Assembly: GCA_963739615.1 (NCBI GenBank)
Contig: CAVUBD010000021.1
Span: forward strand, 62,001 to 126,000
Direction of reading: 5' to 3'
Length of the DNA: 64,000 nucleotides
Source of the DNA: Palsa-504 sp963739615
Lineage (GTDB): Bacteria > Actinomycetota > Actinomycetes > Streptosporangiales > Streptosporangiaceae
Each line of letters opens with the position of its first letter. Position 1 is the first letter of the stretch. The notes beneath the pieces are model-generated. The model did no database searches. It worked only from the letters and a program-made list of their open reading frames with translations, and was not told where the DNA came from. The translations under genes were made by a program, and so were the position numbers. This document shows positions 16,108 to 23,677 of the stretch, piece after piece.

Positions 16108-16245
16108 AAGCCCTCCAGCGCCATGCACGGCGTCATCTCAACGTCCATCCCGGCGAAGGACCCGGCATAGCCCGGGCCAGCGCGTGATCCTCTGCCGCAT
16201 TAAACCACGCTCCGTTATCATATCTATACGAAATCAGGCCTTCGG

Positions 16246-16680
16246 GCATATCCCCAGCGGGTGACACACCGAAAACCCGCGCCGGCGATCACGCCAACCG
16301 CCCCAGCCAGGTCCAGGCAGAACGTCGCCGCCGTGCTCATCGCGCGCGGTGACCCGCCCGGCCCCCACGCGGCAGGGACAACGGCGCGGACCAGTGGGCA
16401 TAGCCCGATGTCGCAGCCACCAGACTTAGCGCCCCTTCATCGCCTTCCCATGGCCAGGAACCACACGGGCGCGGTAGCCGTCCGGGCCCGTCAGCATCAT
16501 CGTCGTGGCCGGCCCGGCACAGCGCCACTGACAGCGAAGAACAAGCAGCAGGTGATGAGGACCAGCCCATGACGGAGCTACAGATGACACCGGCAGGTGA
16601 GGAACGACCCGTGAGCGAAGCAGACCGGCCGCCCTGCAGAGGGAGGCGGTTCCTTGCTCGGCCGCGCTAAGGGCAGCTGA
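16246..16680. other. gene-poor interval
   Basis: About 430 bases upstream of the transposase remnant. The open frames show biased composition (runs of Pro, Arg, Ala) and no domain. I see no supported feature. Confidence 0.5.
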
Positions 16681-16684
16681 TCGG

Positions 16685-17166
16685 GACCTGGTTCGTCACC
16701 CGCGGTCTGCAGAAGGCCAGCCCCGTCTACGGCATCTGGCCGCGACGCCGCCACCGTGATCATCACCAATGACCACGACATGAAGACCAGGGCGCTGACC
16801 GGGCAGTACGCCCGCCGGATGACCATCGAGCAGCGGCTCGCCGAGATCATCCAGGCCTTCCGCGCCGACGCCCTGTCCTCCACAGTCAACCTCAACATCG
16901 ACCTCGGCATCATGCTCTGCGTCCTGGTCCAGGCACTCCTCGCCGCCTTCCGCGCCAGACTCGGCGCCGGCGACGCCGCCGCCACCCCCGACACCCTGCA
17001 ACGCCGCTTCCCCGACACCCCAGGGACCATCATCAACACCAGCACCACCACCATCGTCCGCATCGACCGCCGCGCCTACTCACCCGTCCTCCGCCAGGCC
17101 AGCCTCCCCGCCGACACCACCGTCCCCTGGTGGCACGGACGCCAGCTCCACTTCGAATCCGCCTAG
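16685..17166 (+). pseudogene. C-terminal remnant of a transposase
   Basis: The frame ending at 17166 carries about 135 residues (HDMKTRALTGQYARRMTIEQ, VNLNIDLGIMLCVLVQALL, VRIDRRAYSPVLRQA) that look like the C-terminal third of a DDE-type transposase. Short related-looking pieces lie upstream in another frame (TWFVTRGLQK near 16690). There is no start, no catalytic triad and no inverted repeats that I can see, so the element is dead. Confidence 0.5.
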
Positions 17167-17213
17167 AGAACGTTGCGGCAATCTACTGGCGTGGAAATCC
17201 GCGTTAGCCTGGC

Positions 17214-17370
17214 GGCCAGCCCCCGGTCACCTCGAAGTAGCTAAGCTCACGCATCAGCTCGGGCCGCAGCGCGCGGAGCGCGCGGCGCTCCAGGGCGCAT
17301 GCGTCCAGCGCGGGCGTTACGGTGACCGGCCTGCCTGCGTGTCCGGCACAGCCCCGGATGTGGCGCCAGT
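17214..17370 (-). pseudogene. unidentified 3' gene fragment
   Basis: Reading the minus strand toward a TAA at 17216-17214 gives a plausible protein C-terminus (ALRPELMRELSYFEVTGGWP preceded by HAGRPVTVTPALDACALERR). No start or family is recognisable and the frame decays upstream. The rest of 17371-17640 shows nothing supported. Confidence 0.25.
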
Positions 17371-17653
17371 TCGCAACGCGGCCTGCTGCGCAGCCGGGAC
17401 TTCACGACATGCGCTGTCTGCGGGTGCGGGGCGCCGCCGCCGGCACAAGCGGACGATCGGCCTGCCAACCGCGGGACTTGTGGCCCTAGGTGCGCGCTGT
17501 GCCGCCGGGTGTCATGGAAATGAGGCCGCGGGCCCGCGACGTGTTCGCGGTGCACCGCCCTCCTTGGGGGCAGGCCACCGCCGTCGGGTCAACGAAGAGC
17601 GGCCGAGGCAGGTCCCGGACGAAGGTCCGGCGACCGTGGCTGAGGAGGCCATG

Positions 17654-18085
17654 ATGACATCGGCAACTATGAGGCCAGCCGGCACGGGCGGGCGACACGC
17701 GGAGGGCCGCGGCCTGGGCCTGGTCATCTTCGCGTCCGCGGTGCTGGCCGTGGTCGGGTTCTTCAACCTGATCTACGGCATCGCCGCGATCGCGAACTCG
17801 CACGTGTTCGTCGCCGGCGCGCACTACGTGTTCGGCGACTTGCGCGCCTGGGGCTGGGCCACGCTGATCATCGCCGTCCTGCAGCTGCTGGCCGCGGCCG
17901 GGGTCCTGGCGGGCAACCAGCTGGCCCGCTGGTTCGGCGTGGCGGTGGTCGGGCTCAGCGCCATCGACATGATGTTCTTCATCCAGGCCTACCCGTTCTG
18001 GGCGCTGATGATCATCGCGGTGGACGTGGTCGCGCTATGGGGGCTGTGCGCCTACGGCAGCCGCGAGAACCTGGCTGCCGCTTAA
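17654..18085 (+). CDS. DUF7144-type four-TM membrane protein
   Basis: Of two adjacent ATGs (17651 and 17654) the second has the better spacing, about 5 bases, from GGAGG at 17644-17648; 143 residues. Four hydrophobic segments (about 24-45, 63-85, 92-110, 115-135) and a short charged N-terminus. It is closely related to the C-terminal domain of the DnaJ fusion at 11512-13050, sharing GRHAxGRG, AHY, WGW, GNQLARWFGVAVVGL and VALWGLCAYGSREN. Function unknown. A strong hairpin follows the gene. Confidence 0.82.
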   Translation: MTSATMRPAGTGGRHAEGRGLGLVIFASAVLAVVGFFNLIYGIAAIANSHVFVAGAHYVFGDLRAWGWATLIIAVLQLLAAAGVLAGNQLARWFGVAVVGLSAIDMMFFIQAYPFWALMIIAVDVVALWGLCAYGSRENLAAA

Positions 18086-18125
18086 CCGCCGTGCGGCGCT
18101 GACCAGCGGCCACGAGGCCGCCGAA

Positions 18126-18159
18126 ACAACCCCGCCCGGCGATGGCCGGGCGGGGTTGT
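18126..18159 (+). terminator. intrinsic terminator hairpin after the DUF7144 gene
   Basis: A perfect 15-bp inverted repeat (18126-18140 with 18145-18159) around a GATG loop, 40 bases after the stop. It lacks a long T run, as is common in very GC-rich genomes. Confidence 0.8.
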
Positions 18160-18289
18160 GGTGGACGAGGTGGCGGCTTGGAGGTCAGCCTGTCGCGGCG
18201 GCTTCCTCGCTAATCGCGGTGCGGACGGATGACTCACCGGCGATGTTCCTGCCGATTGCGCAGGCCGCAAGCGGGCAACTGCACCCCGA

Positions 18290-18450
18290 CCGGCAGATCC
18301 TTGCAACAGGTCTCCGACGATGCGCGGCTGGTGGTCTCCGAGCCGATCGCCGACCTCCCCGGCGCCCGGGACGAGGTGCCCAAGGCAGGCTACGCAGTGG
18401 CCGGCAGGGGAGATGACCAGTTCCTGCCCTGCACCGTGAAGCCTGCCGAA
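18290..18450 (+). pseudogene. remnant of a class II glutamine amidotransferase C-terminus
   Basis: A short frame, DDARLVVSEPIADLPGARDE followed by VPKAGYAVAGRGDDQFLP, resembles the C-terminal end of actinobacterial class II glutamine amidotransferases. The catalytic N-terminal domain is absent, so only a fragment remains. Confidence 0.35.
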
Positions 18451-18573
18451 GGCCCCGTAACGGCCGCAGGACCGGGCCTTCCCGGTTGCCGGGCACACTT
18501 AACGCGCAGCCTCGGGCCGACCGCCGACGTCGGGTGGGCGCGGAAAGCAGGATCCTAAGGCAGTCCGGTCGGC

Positions 18574-18972
18574 TCACCGCCATGCCGCGGCATCGGCGGA
18601 CTCGGGATCGCCTGTCTGGTGCTCGCCGACGCTGGTCTCACCGCCGCGCCTGTCATCGATCACCACAGCGTGGGCGGCGGTCAGGCCGGCCCGGCAGGCC
18701 CGGTAGTGGTGGCCGCACAGCAGCAGATCAACTGAATGCGGGCGAGCAGGAGCGGGCGGGATAAGGACCCTGACCAGCGGTCTGGCCGGGCAGCAGCAGG
18801 CGCGATCAGCCACCGCAGGTGGCCCGGACCACTCAGCCCGATCCTCGGGAGCCGGTCCGGCAGCCTGCTCGCCGACGGGCGTCCCGGCGGTCTTCGCCCT
18901 GCGGCGCAAGAACCTCATCCTCACCCATCCAGCATCAGACAACCGCCAGCCGTCACGACAGGGGCATAGCAC
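18574..18972 (-). CDS. possible DUF7455-like small zinc-ribbon protein
   Basis: A 132-residue frame (GTG at 18972; GTG 18924 or ATG 18918 are alternatives). From about residue 50 it has the pattern of DUF7455 proteins: VADRACCCPARPLVRVLI, then DLLLCGHHYRACRAGL. The Cys and His residues could bind zinc. The tail after VVIDDRR is poorly conserved and may be eroded. Surrounded by fragments, so it may be a recent pseudogene. Confidence 0.4.
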   Translation of the reverse strand: MLCPCRDGWRLSDAGWVRMRFLRRRAKTAGTPVGEQAAGPAPEDRAEWSGPPAVADRACCCPARPLVRVLIPPAPARPHSVDLLLCGHHYRACRAGLTAAHAVVIDDRRGGETSVGEHQTGDPESADAAAWR

Positions 18973-19074
18973 CCTCCCCTGGCGGGACCTTCGGCCCTGA
19001 CCGCACTGGCAGGCCGTCGTGCACGGTGAGTCAGGACCGCATCAACCGACAGCCGTTACAGATCGCACACCACG

Positions 19075-19190
19075 ATGACCCAGGCCGAGAACCAGACGAC
19101 AGCGGACCGAAGCGCCGGGATCCAGATCCTGGGCATGCCCGACGAGCTGGACCTCCTCACTGCCGATGGCCTGGTCGAGCAGGGCCGCGC
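19075..19190 (+). pseudogene. remnant of a STAS-domain protein
   Basis: The start of a STAS domain is visible (IQILGMPDELDLLTADGL followed by VEQGRA), after which the frame loses similarity. Only the first third of a domain survives. The 3' tRNA-Gly fragment lies about 200 bases on. Confidence 0.35.
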
Positions 19191-19371
19191 AGACCCGGGG
19201 CGCCCGCGCATTCCGCAGTGTCGGCGCGTGCCCGGCGTCCGGGCCCGTCTCGTCCTCGGGACCGTCTGGCCCGGGCCGGACGGTCCCGTCAGCGTCATGG
19301 TCGTCGAGGGGAGCCCCGGAACCAGTGCGGGTTCATCGCCATTCCGATGTCTTGGGACATCACATGGGCGG

Positions 19372-19420
19372 CGGGGCGGGCGGCGGGATTCGAACCCGCG
19401 TGACCAGCTCGGAAGGCCGG
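19372..19420 (-). pseudogene. 3' part of a tRNA-Gly(TCC): anticodon arm to acceptor
   Basis: On the minus strand a 5-bp anticodon stem (CCGGC/GCTGG) with loop CTTCCGA is followed by a variable region, a perfect T stem-loop GCGGGTTCGAATCCCGC and the acceptor strand CGCCCGC. Upstream there is no D arm, and no GCGGGCG to pair with the acceptor, so the tRNA is incomplete. Such 3' fragments are typical of the attachment-site copy left by an element integrated in a tRNA gene. Confidence 0.55.
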
Positions 19421-19597
19421 GCGCATGGGGGATAACGGCGGGCCTCCAGCCGACCTCGCAAGCTAGCATAACTCTGTTCGAAGATTCTGCCTGGAGCAGT
19501 AATATACTGGAATGGATACCGCTGTCGACTAGTAGGTAACGGCAGACGGCAATCAATTGAACAGTAGATCGAAATTTATCAGTGAAATGGAGCTTCG

Positions 19598-19671
19598 TGG
19601 AGCGGGTGACGGGAATCGAACCCGCACTGTCAGCTTGGGAAGCTGATGTTCTGCCATTGAACTACACCCGC
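19598..19671 (-). tRNA. tRNA-Gly (anticodon CCC)
   Basis: A complete cloverleaf on the minus strand: acceptor GCGGGTG/CACCCGC, D arm AGTTCAATGGCAGAAC, anticodon stem TCAGC/GCTGA with loop TTCCCAA (anticodon CCC), T arm GCGGGTTCGATTCCCGT and an encoded CCA. It sits just upstream of and divergent from dcd, an arrangement conserved in Actinobacteria. Confidence 0.95.
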
Positions 19672-19752
19672 GCGCACCTATACTGCCTCGCCGAGGGGGC
19701 GGCCTGCGTTGTGTTCGCCCAGACATCGTACCGGACCCGATAGGTTGCCAGG

Positions 19753-20328
19753 GTGCTCCTCTCCGATCGCGACATCAAGACCGAGATCGAGTCCGGGCGG
19801 GTCAAGCTCGATCCGTACTCGCCCGATCTCGTCCAGCCGTCCAGCATCGACGTCCGGATGGACCGGTACTTCAGGGTCTTCGAGAATCACCGCTACCCGC
19901 ACATCGACCCGGCGGTGGAGCAGCCCGACCTGACCAGGCTGGTGGAGACCGACGACGAAGAGCCGTTCGTCCTGCATCCGGGCGAGTTCGTGCTGGCGTC
20001 GACCTTCGAGGTGGTGACGCTGCCCGACGACATCGCCGGGCGACTCGAGGGCAAGAGCTCACTGGGCCGGCTGGGCCTGCTCACGCACTCTACGGCGGGC
20101 TGGATCGATCCCGGCTTTTCCGGGCACGTGACGCTTGAGCTGTCCAACGTGGCAACCTTGCCGATCAAGCTCTGGCCGGGGATGAAGATCGGCCAGCTAT
20201 GCCTGTTCCAGACCAGTTCCCCGGCTGAGCACCCGTATGGCTCCTCCGTCTACGGCTCCAGGTACCAGGACCAGCGCGGGCCCACGCCATCCCGTTCGTA
20301 CCTCAACTTCTATCGCGCCAAGGTCTGA
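19753..20328 (+). CDS. dcd: dCTP deaminase
   Basis: 191 residues from GTG at 19753 (MLLSDRDIKTEIESGRV), full length for the family. It deaminates dCTP to dUTP, supplying dUMP for thymidylate synthesis; some actinobacterial Dcd enzymes are bifunctional and also cleave dUTP. Conserved parts include SSLGRLGLL, the catalytic-site region THSTAGWIDPGFSGHVTLEL and a C-terminal YQDQRGPTPSRSY that closes over the nucleotide. Confidence 0.96.
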   Translation: MLLSDRDIKTEIESGRVKLDPYSPDLVQPSSIDVRMDRYFRVFENHRYPHIDPAVEQPDLTRLVETDDEEPFVLHPGEFVLASTFEVVTLPDDIAGRLEGKSSLGRLGLLTHSTAGWIDPGFSGHVTLELSNVATLPIKLWPGMKIGQLCLFQTSSPAEHPYGSSVYGSRYQDQRGPTPSRSYLNFYRAKV

Positions 20329-20403
20329 ATCAGGCACCAATAACGATCACGACCAGCAGCTGCTTTACGGCTGAAATCCTAGTCCAGCATTCCGAGCGCC
20401 TGC

Positions 20404-20577
20404 TCAACACGCAATGGCGAGAAGGACGGTTGCGGCGAATGCCGCGAAGCCGGAGATTGACGCTTTGCAGGGACTCTTACCATCCCGCCATGTTAGAAAT
20501 GCCGCACACAGAGCTGCAATTACGCCGGTCAAAACGGCAATGATCACCAGCAGGCTCTTGTTTCCAGTATTCCGCAT
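20404..20577 (-). CDS. small two-TM membrane protein, 57 residues
   Basis: ATG at 20577 with a GGGAG about 6 bases upstream opens a 57-residue frame. It holds two hydrophobic helices (SLLVIIAVLTGVIAALCA and FAAFAATVLLAIA) joined by a WRDGKS loop. The organisation resembles small conserved membrane proteins seen in other actinomycetes, whose function is unknown. Confidence 0.65.
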   Translation of the reverse strand: MRNTGNKSLLVIIAVLTGVIAALCAAFLTWRDGKSPCKASISGFAAFAATVLLAIAC

Positions 20578-20906
20578 AGGAACTCCCGCCTTAGCATACG
20601 GACTCAGCCGCTAGGGCGCTTCGGGACACGCCGGCTGCCGGACTCGGGCCGACAGCACCCGGAATTTGCGGTACGCTAGGTAACGATCAGTTTACACGTC
20701 GTGCCATAGCGGGACATTTTTTGAGCGCGATCTAGTTACGGAACCGCAACAGGCCGCCGGAAAGCGCCTATTTACGGTACGAATCAACAGATCACCTTCG
20801 GGCCTTGCGTCATGAGAGCCTGAAGCGACGAGGTCGGCTGGCTACCGCGTTTCCTGGCAAGGGTGAGGTGGAGCGAGCAGCCTCGTTGTTGATTTTTTTC
20901 GAAAAT
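20578..20906. other. AT-richer intergenic interval
   Basis: About 330 bases clearly richer in A/T than the surroundings (for example 20878-20925). I see no gene in it. It probably contains the promoter of the small membrane protein, and its base bias fits imported DNA. Confidence 0.5.
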
Positions 20907-21104
20907 TTATTCGTTCTTAAGCGCGGCGACGAAAGTTCCCCAAGACTGCGCCGGGTACTGCAGCTTGGCACCGCCGGGATTCATGGAATCCCGGACGGCA
21001 ATTTGTCCGTTTACGGGCGCCACCTCCACGCAAGCTCCGTTGCCAGCGCTGCGCCTAGCCTTCCGCCACTGAAGTTCACTAGCCGCTAGGTCCTGTTGAG
21101 ACAT
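20907..21104 (-). CDS. DUF397 domain protein
   Basis: 65 residues from an ATG with GGAGGTGT about 5-8 bases upstream. The DUF397 pattern is clear: LQWRKARRSAGNGACVEVAP, VRDSMNPGG and SWGTFVAALK. DUF397 proteins almost always accompany an Scr1-type XRE regulator, as here (next gene upstream, about 75 bp gap). The pair is often described as a small regulatory or toxin-antitoxin-like unit; the biochemical role is unknown. Confidence 0.9.
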   Translation of the reverse strand: MSQQDLAASELQWRKARRSAGNGACVEVAPVNGQIAVRDSMNPGGAKLQYPAQSWGTFVAALKNE

Positions 21105-21179
21105 CAGACACCTCCAATCTGAGTAATCATGAGCGATGATGAATTAGAGGCGAGATTTGCAGATCGTGCAAAGCTGCCA

Positions 21180-22031
21180 CTAAGCGCCTTCATAAGTCTG
21201 GAGAATTTTCGCAATCAGATCGGCTGTATCTTGTGGATTCAGCGCGACAGATTGCAGTTTACTGAAAATTTGGTGATATCTTTTAAGGTCCTCGGCTCGG
21301 TCGAGGTAGGCAAACCCTATCAGTCCTTCGACGAAGACCACGTCTGGAGTCCGGTTCGGCAGTTGCAGGATCGTGAAGTTGCTCTCAACGGCGGGATGAG
21401 CGCCAACCTCGTACGGGAGAATTTGCACGACGACATTGGGCAGATCCGACATATCGAGGATTTTGCCGAGCTGGGCGGCCATGACCTGGCGTCCCCCTAT
21501 CATCCGGTGCAGCGCGGCCTCGTCGAGAATGGCCGTGAAACGGGGCGGGTGGTCTCGGCTGAGGATGCGCTGCCGGGTGAGCTTCGCCTCGATCTGCAAT
21601 TCGATCTGATCCTGGCCGAGCCTGGGCATGGCGCCCTCGTGACCGGCCCGCGCGTAGTCCGCGGTCTGCAGCAGGCCATGTACCACCGATGACTGGAAGG
21701 CAGAGATACCTACCGCTTCCGTCTCGAGCCCGACGTATGTGTCAAAGTCCAGGTCGTACGACTGCCACCAGCCCTGCTGCTTCCCCTCGTGGGCTAGTTG
21801 CGCCAGGCGATCGCGCTCGGCCTCATCGGTCACGCCGTACAGGTCGCACAAGTCGCGGATGTCCCGGGCAGTAGCAATACCGTGGCCGGTTTCCATCCGG
21901 CTCACCTTGCTCGGTGAACACAGCAGCCTCTCAGCCACCTGTTCTACCGTTAGTCCATTTTCGTTTCGGAGCTTGCGCAGCAGGGCGCCAAGTTCGCGGC
22001 GGCGAACGGTGGGGCTGCGCACTTCTGGCAC
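21180..22031 (-). CDS. XRE-family regulator with DUF5753 (Scr1 type)
   Basis: About 283 residues from GTG at 22031 (VPEVRSPTVRRRELG), preceded at a distance by GGAAGGA; the open frame extends to 22160 but the extra part looks non-coding. Helix-turn-helix in LRKLRNENGLTVEQVAERLL and SPSKVSRMETG, then the long C-terminal DUF5753 domain that begins WWQSYDLDFDTYVGLE and ends in QIFSKLQSVALNP. Partner of the DUF397 gene downstream. Base composition here is lower in GC than in the core genes. Confidence 0.88.
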   Translation of the reverse strand: MPEVRSPTVRRRELGALLRKLRNENGLTVEQVAERLLCSPSKVSRMETGHGIATARDIRDLCDLYGVTDEAERDRLAQLAHEGKQQGWWQSYDLDFDTYVGLETEAVGISAFQSSVVHGLLQTADYARAGHEGAMPRLGQDQIELQIEAKLTRQRILSRDHPPRFTAILDEAALHRMIGGRQVMAAQLGKILDMSDLPNVVVQILPYEVGAHPAVESNFTILQLPNRTPDVVFVEGLIGFAYLDRAEDLKRYHQIFSKLQSVALNPQDTADLIAKILQTYEGA

Positions 22032-22159
22032 GAAAACGGGTTCCTTCCGCGGAGCTATCTCATGAGCCGGCCCGGCAATCCCAACCCTTGGGACTGTGCC
22101 GATGATACATGCGGGATGCACTTTATTTTGGCACTTGCCAACCTGCATTGCCAGATGCA

Positions 22160-22700
22160 CTATGAAATCAGATCGCAGGAAGCATCCTCAGCGACCCGCC
22201 GACAACGGGGTCGAGCGGTGGCCCAGAGGGTTACCGACGGCAGATCGCATGGCAGTTAAGGGCTCCGCGCGGCGCAAGCCGCCCGGCGAAGGCCTGGCTG
22301 CGTGAGAGGGGAGGCGCTGCCATTTCACCAAGCCAGCAAAGACCGCAATCGCTTCCATTGTGCCGAAGCGAACGGGCCGCGGCTCAACATCCGCGGCAGG
22401 AATCGCCACGATCTGGGATCCCGGCAGTTATCCACTGCGTGATACCCCAGACACGCCGCCGGGCCGGTGCTGCAACACCGACCCAGCGAAACACTACCCA
22501 GGCTCAGGAGCGAGCGAGAAGGGCTAGCGATGTGATCAACATTAGCAACTTCACCAGTGAAGACAAGTCCCAGTGGCCGCAGGCCCGGCCGGCCAACCCG
22601 GTCGGCGGCCCCCTGCGCGCCGCCGCGATCAGCCGGCGCCGTCCAGGAACGGGCGGGTCCGCGTGCCCCGCGCCCCGCCGCCGCCGCCGGACAGGCTCTC
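22160..22700. other. gene-poor interval, possible degraded reading frames
   Basis: About 540 bases. A frame opening at GTG 22531 (INISNFTSEDKSQWPQARPA) has a GAAGGG upstream and ordinary composition for 30 codons, then turns Arg/Pro-rich; it may be the start of a frameshifted gene. Nothing else is supported. Confidence 0.35.
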
Positions 22701-22706
22701 GTCACC

Positions 22707-22967
22707 ATGGCCGCAGTGCTGCTCAGCTGGCTCGCGGCGATCCCGCGCCGGCTCGGTGACCGCCTGTTCGCCATGAACGACAACGAGGCGTACTGGCGCG
22801 GCTGGCAGATCATCCGGATCCATGGCGGCCTGGGCCGGCGTTACCGCGACCCGCGGTTCGACACGCTAGCCGAGTGCGCCAAGTGCCAGGGAGCGGGCGC
22901 CATCGCGAAAGCCCCGTGCCTGCCTTGCCTGGGCACGGGGCGCATCACCCTCGACGAGGTGAGCTAG
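22707..22967 (+). CDS. small protein with DnaJ-like CxxCxGxG zinc motif
   Basis: About 86 residues from ATG 22707 (ATG 22773 is an alternative). An N-terminal hydrophobic stretch (MAAVLLSWLAAIPRRLGD) leads to a conserved-looking middle (YWRGWQIIRIHGGLGRRYRD) and a C-terminal pair of CxxC motifs, CAKCQGAGAI and CLPCLGTGRI, which form one zinc-binding module. It is separated by only 2 bases from the next gene. Similar pairs occur in actinomycete integrative and conjugative elements. Confidence 0.6.
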   Translation: MAAVLLSWLAAIPRRLGDRLFAMNDNEAYWRGWQIIRIHGGLGRRYRDPRFDTLAECAKCQGAGAIAKAPCLPCLGTGRITLDEVS

Positions 22968-22969
22968 CC

Positions 22970-23638
22970 ATGGCGCTGGGACGGCCGCGACGGCCCAACG
23001 ACCCGAGCATCATGGCCAGCGTGGAGACCGCGGTCAGCACGGTCTCACGGCCCGGCCTGGTCGGCCGGATGTGGCACTGGCGCTACGAACTGGCCCTGAT
23101 CGCGGGCCTACCGCTGGTCGCCGTCGGCATCGGCTTCACGCTGGGCGCCGCCGCTCTCATCGCGCTCGCGGCGACGGCCCTCGCGATCGGAGCCGCCGCG
23201 CTGCTATGGACCCCGGTCCGCAGGCACCTGATCGCCCGGGCCTGGTGCATCATCACGCCGCACCGGGTCAGGACGGGCTGCACGCAAGCCTGGATCCAGA
23301 CCAGGGACGGGCGGCTGCCTACGGTCCTGTACACCACGCCGACGGAGTTCGGCGAGCGGGTGCTGCTGTGGTGCCGCGCCGGGATCACCGCCGGAGACCT
23401 GCACGCGGCCAGGGACATCCTGCGCGCCGCCTGCTGGGCCAGCGACGTCCGCGTGATCGTTCACGATCGGCGCAGCCACATCGTGGTACTCGAGGTCATC
23501 CGCCGCCTGCCCGCCGAGCGGCCCGCCACCCAGCCCTCGCCGGCCTGGCCTTACCTGCCAGACCGCGCCGAGGCGGACGAAGCCGACTCCGAGGAGCCTG
23601 CCTTGTCCGGACTGGGACACCACCGGCCGTTCGGGTAA
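22970..23638 (+). CDS. membrane protein resembling those of actinomycete integrative elements
   Basis: 222 residues from ATG 22970. Two adjacent hydrophobic helices (about 40-58 and 60-80) are followed by a cytoplasmic domain with TGCTQAWIQTRDGRLPTVLY, ERVLLWCRAGITAGDL and AARDILRAACWASDVRV. From memory this pattern precedes the FtsK/TraB-like transfer gene in actinomycete conjugative elements, but no such ATPase follows here, so the element is incomplete. Function unknown. Confidence 0.6.
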   Translation: MALGRPRRPNDPSIMASVETAVSTVSRPGLVGRMWHWRYELALIAGLPLVAVGIGFTLGAAALIALAATALAIGAAALLWTPVRRHLIARAWCIITPHRVRTGCTQAWIQTRDGRLPTVLYTTPTEFGERVLLWCRAGITAGDLHAARDILRAACWASDVRVIVHDRRSHIVVLEVIRRLPAERPATQPSPAWPYLPDRAEADEADSEEPALSGLGHHRPFG

Positions 23639-23677
23639 ATCGGTAAAGCCGGACGGTCCTGCGGAGGCCTACGGCGG

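Noticed and set aside
20907..22031. DUF397/Scr1-type pair as a novel defence system
   Set aside because: This pairing is common and abundant in actinomycetes, and no effector-like third gene is present.
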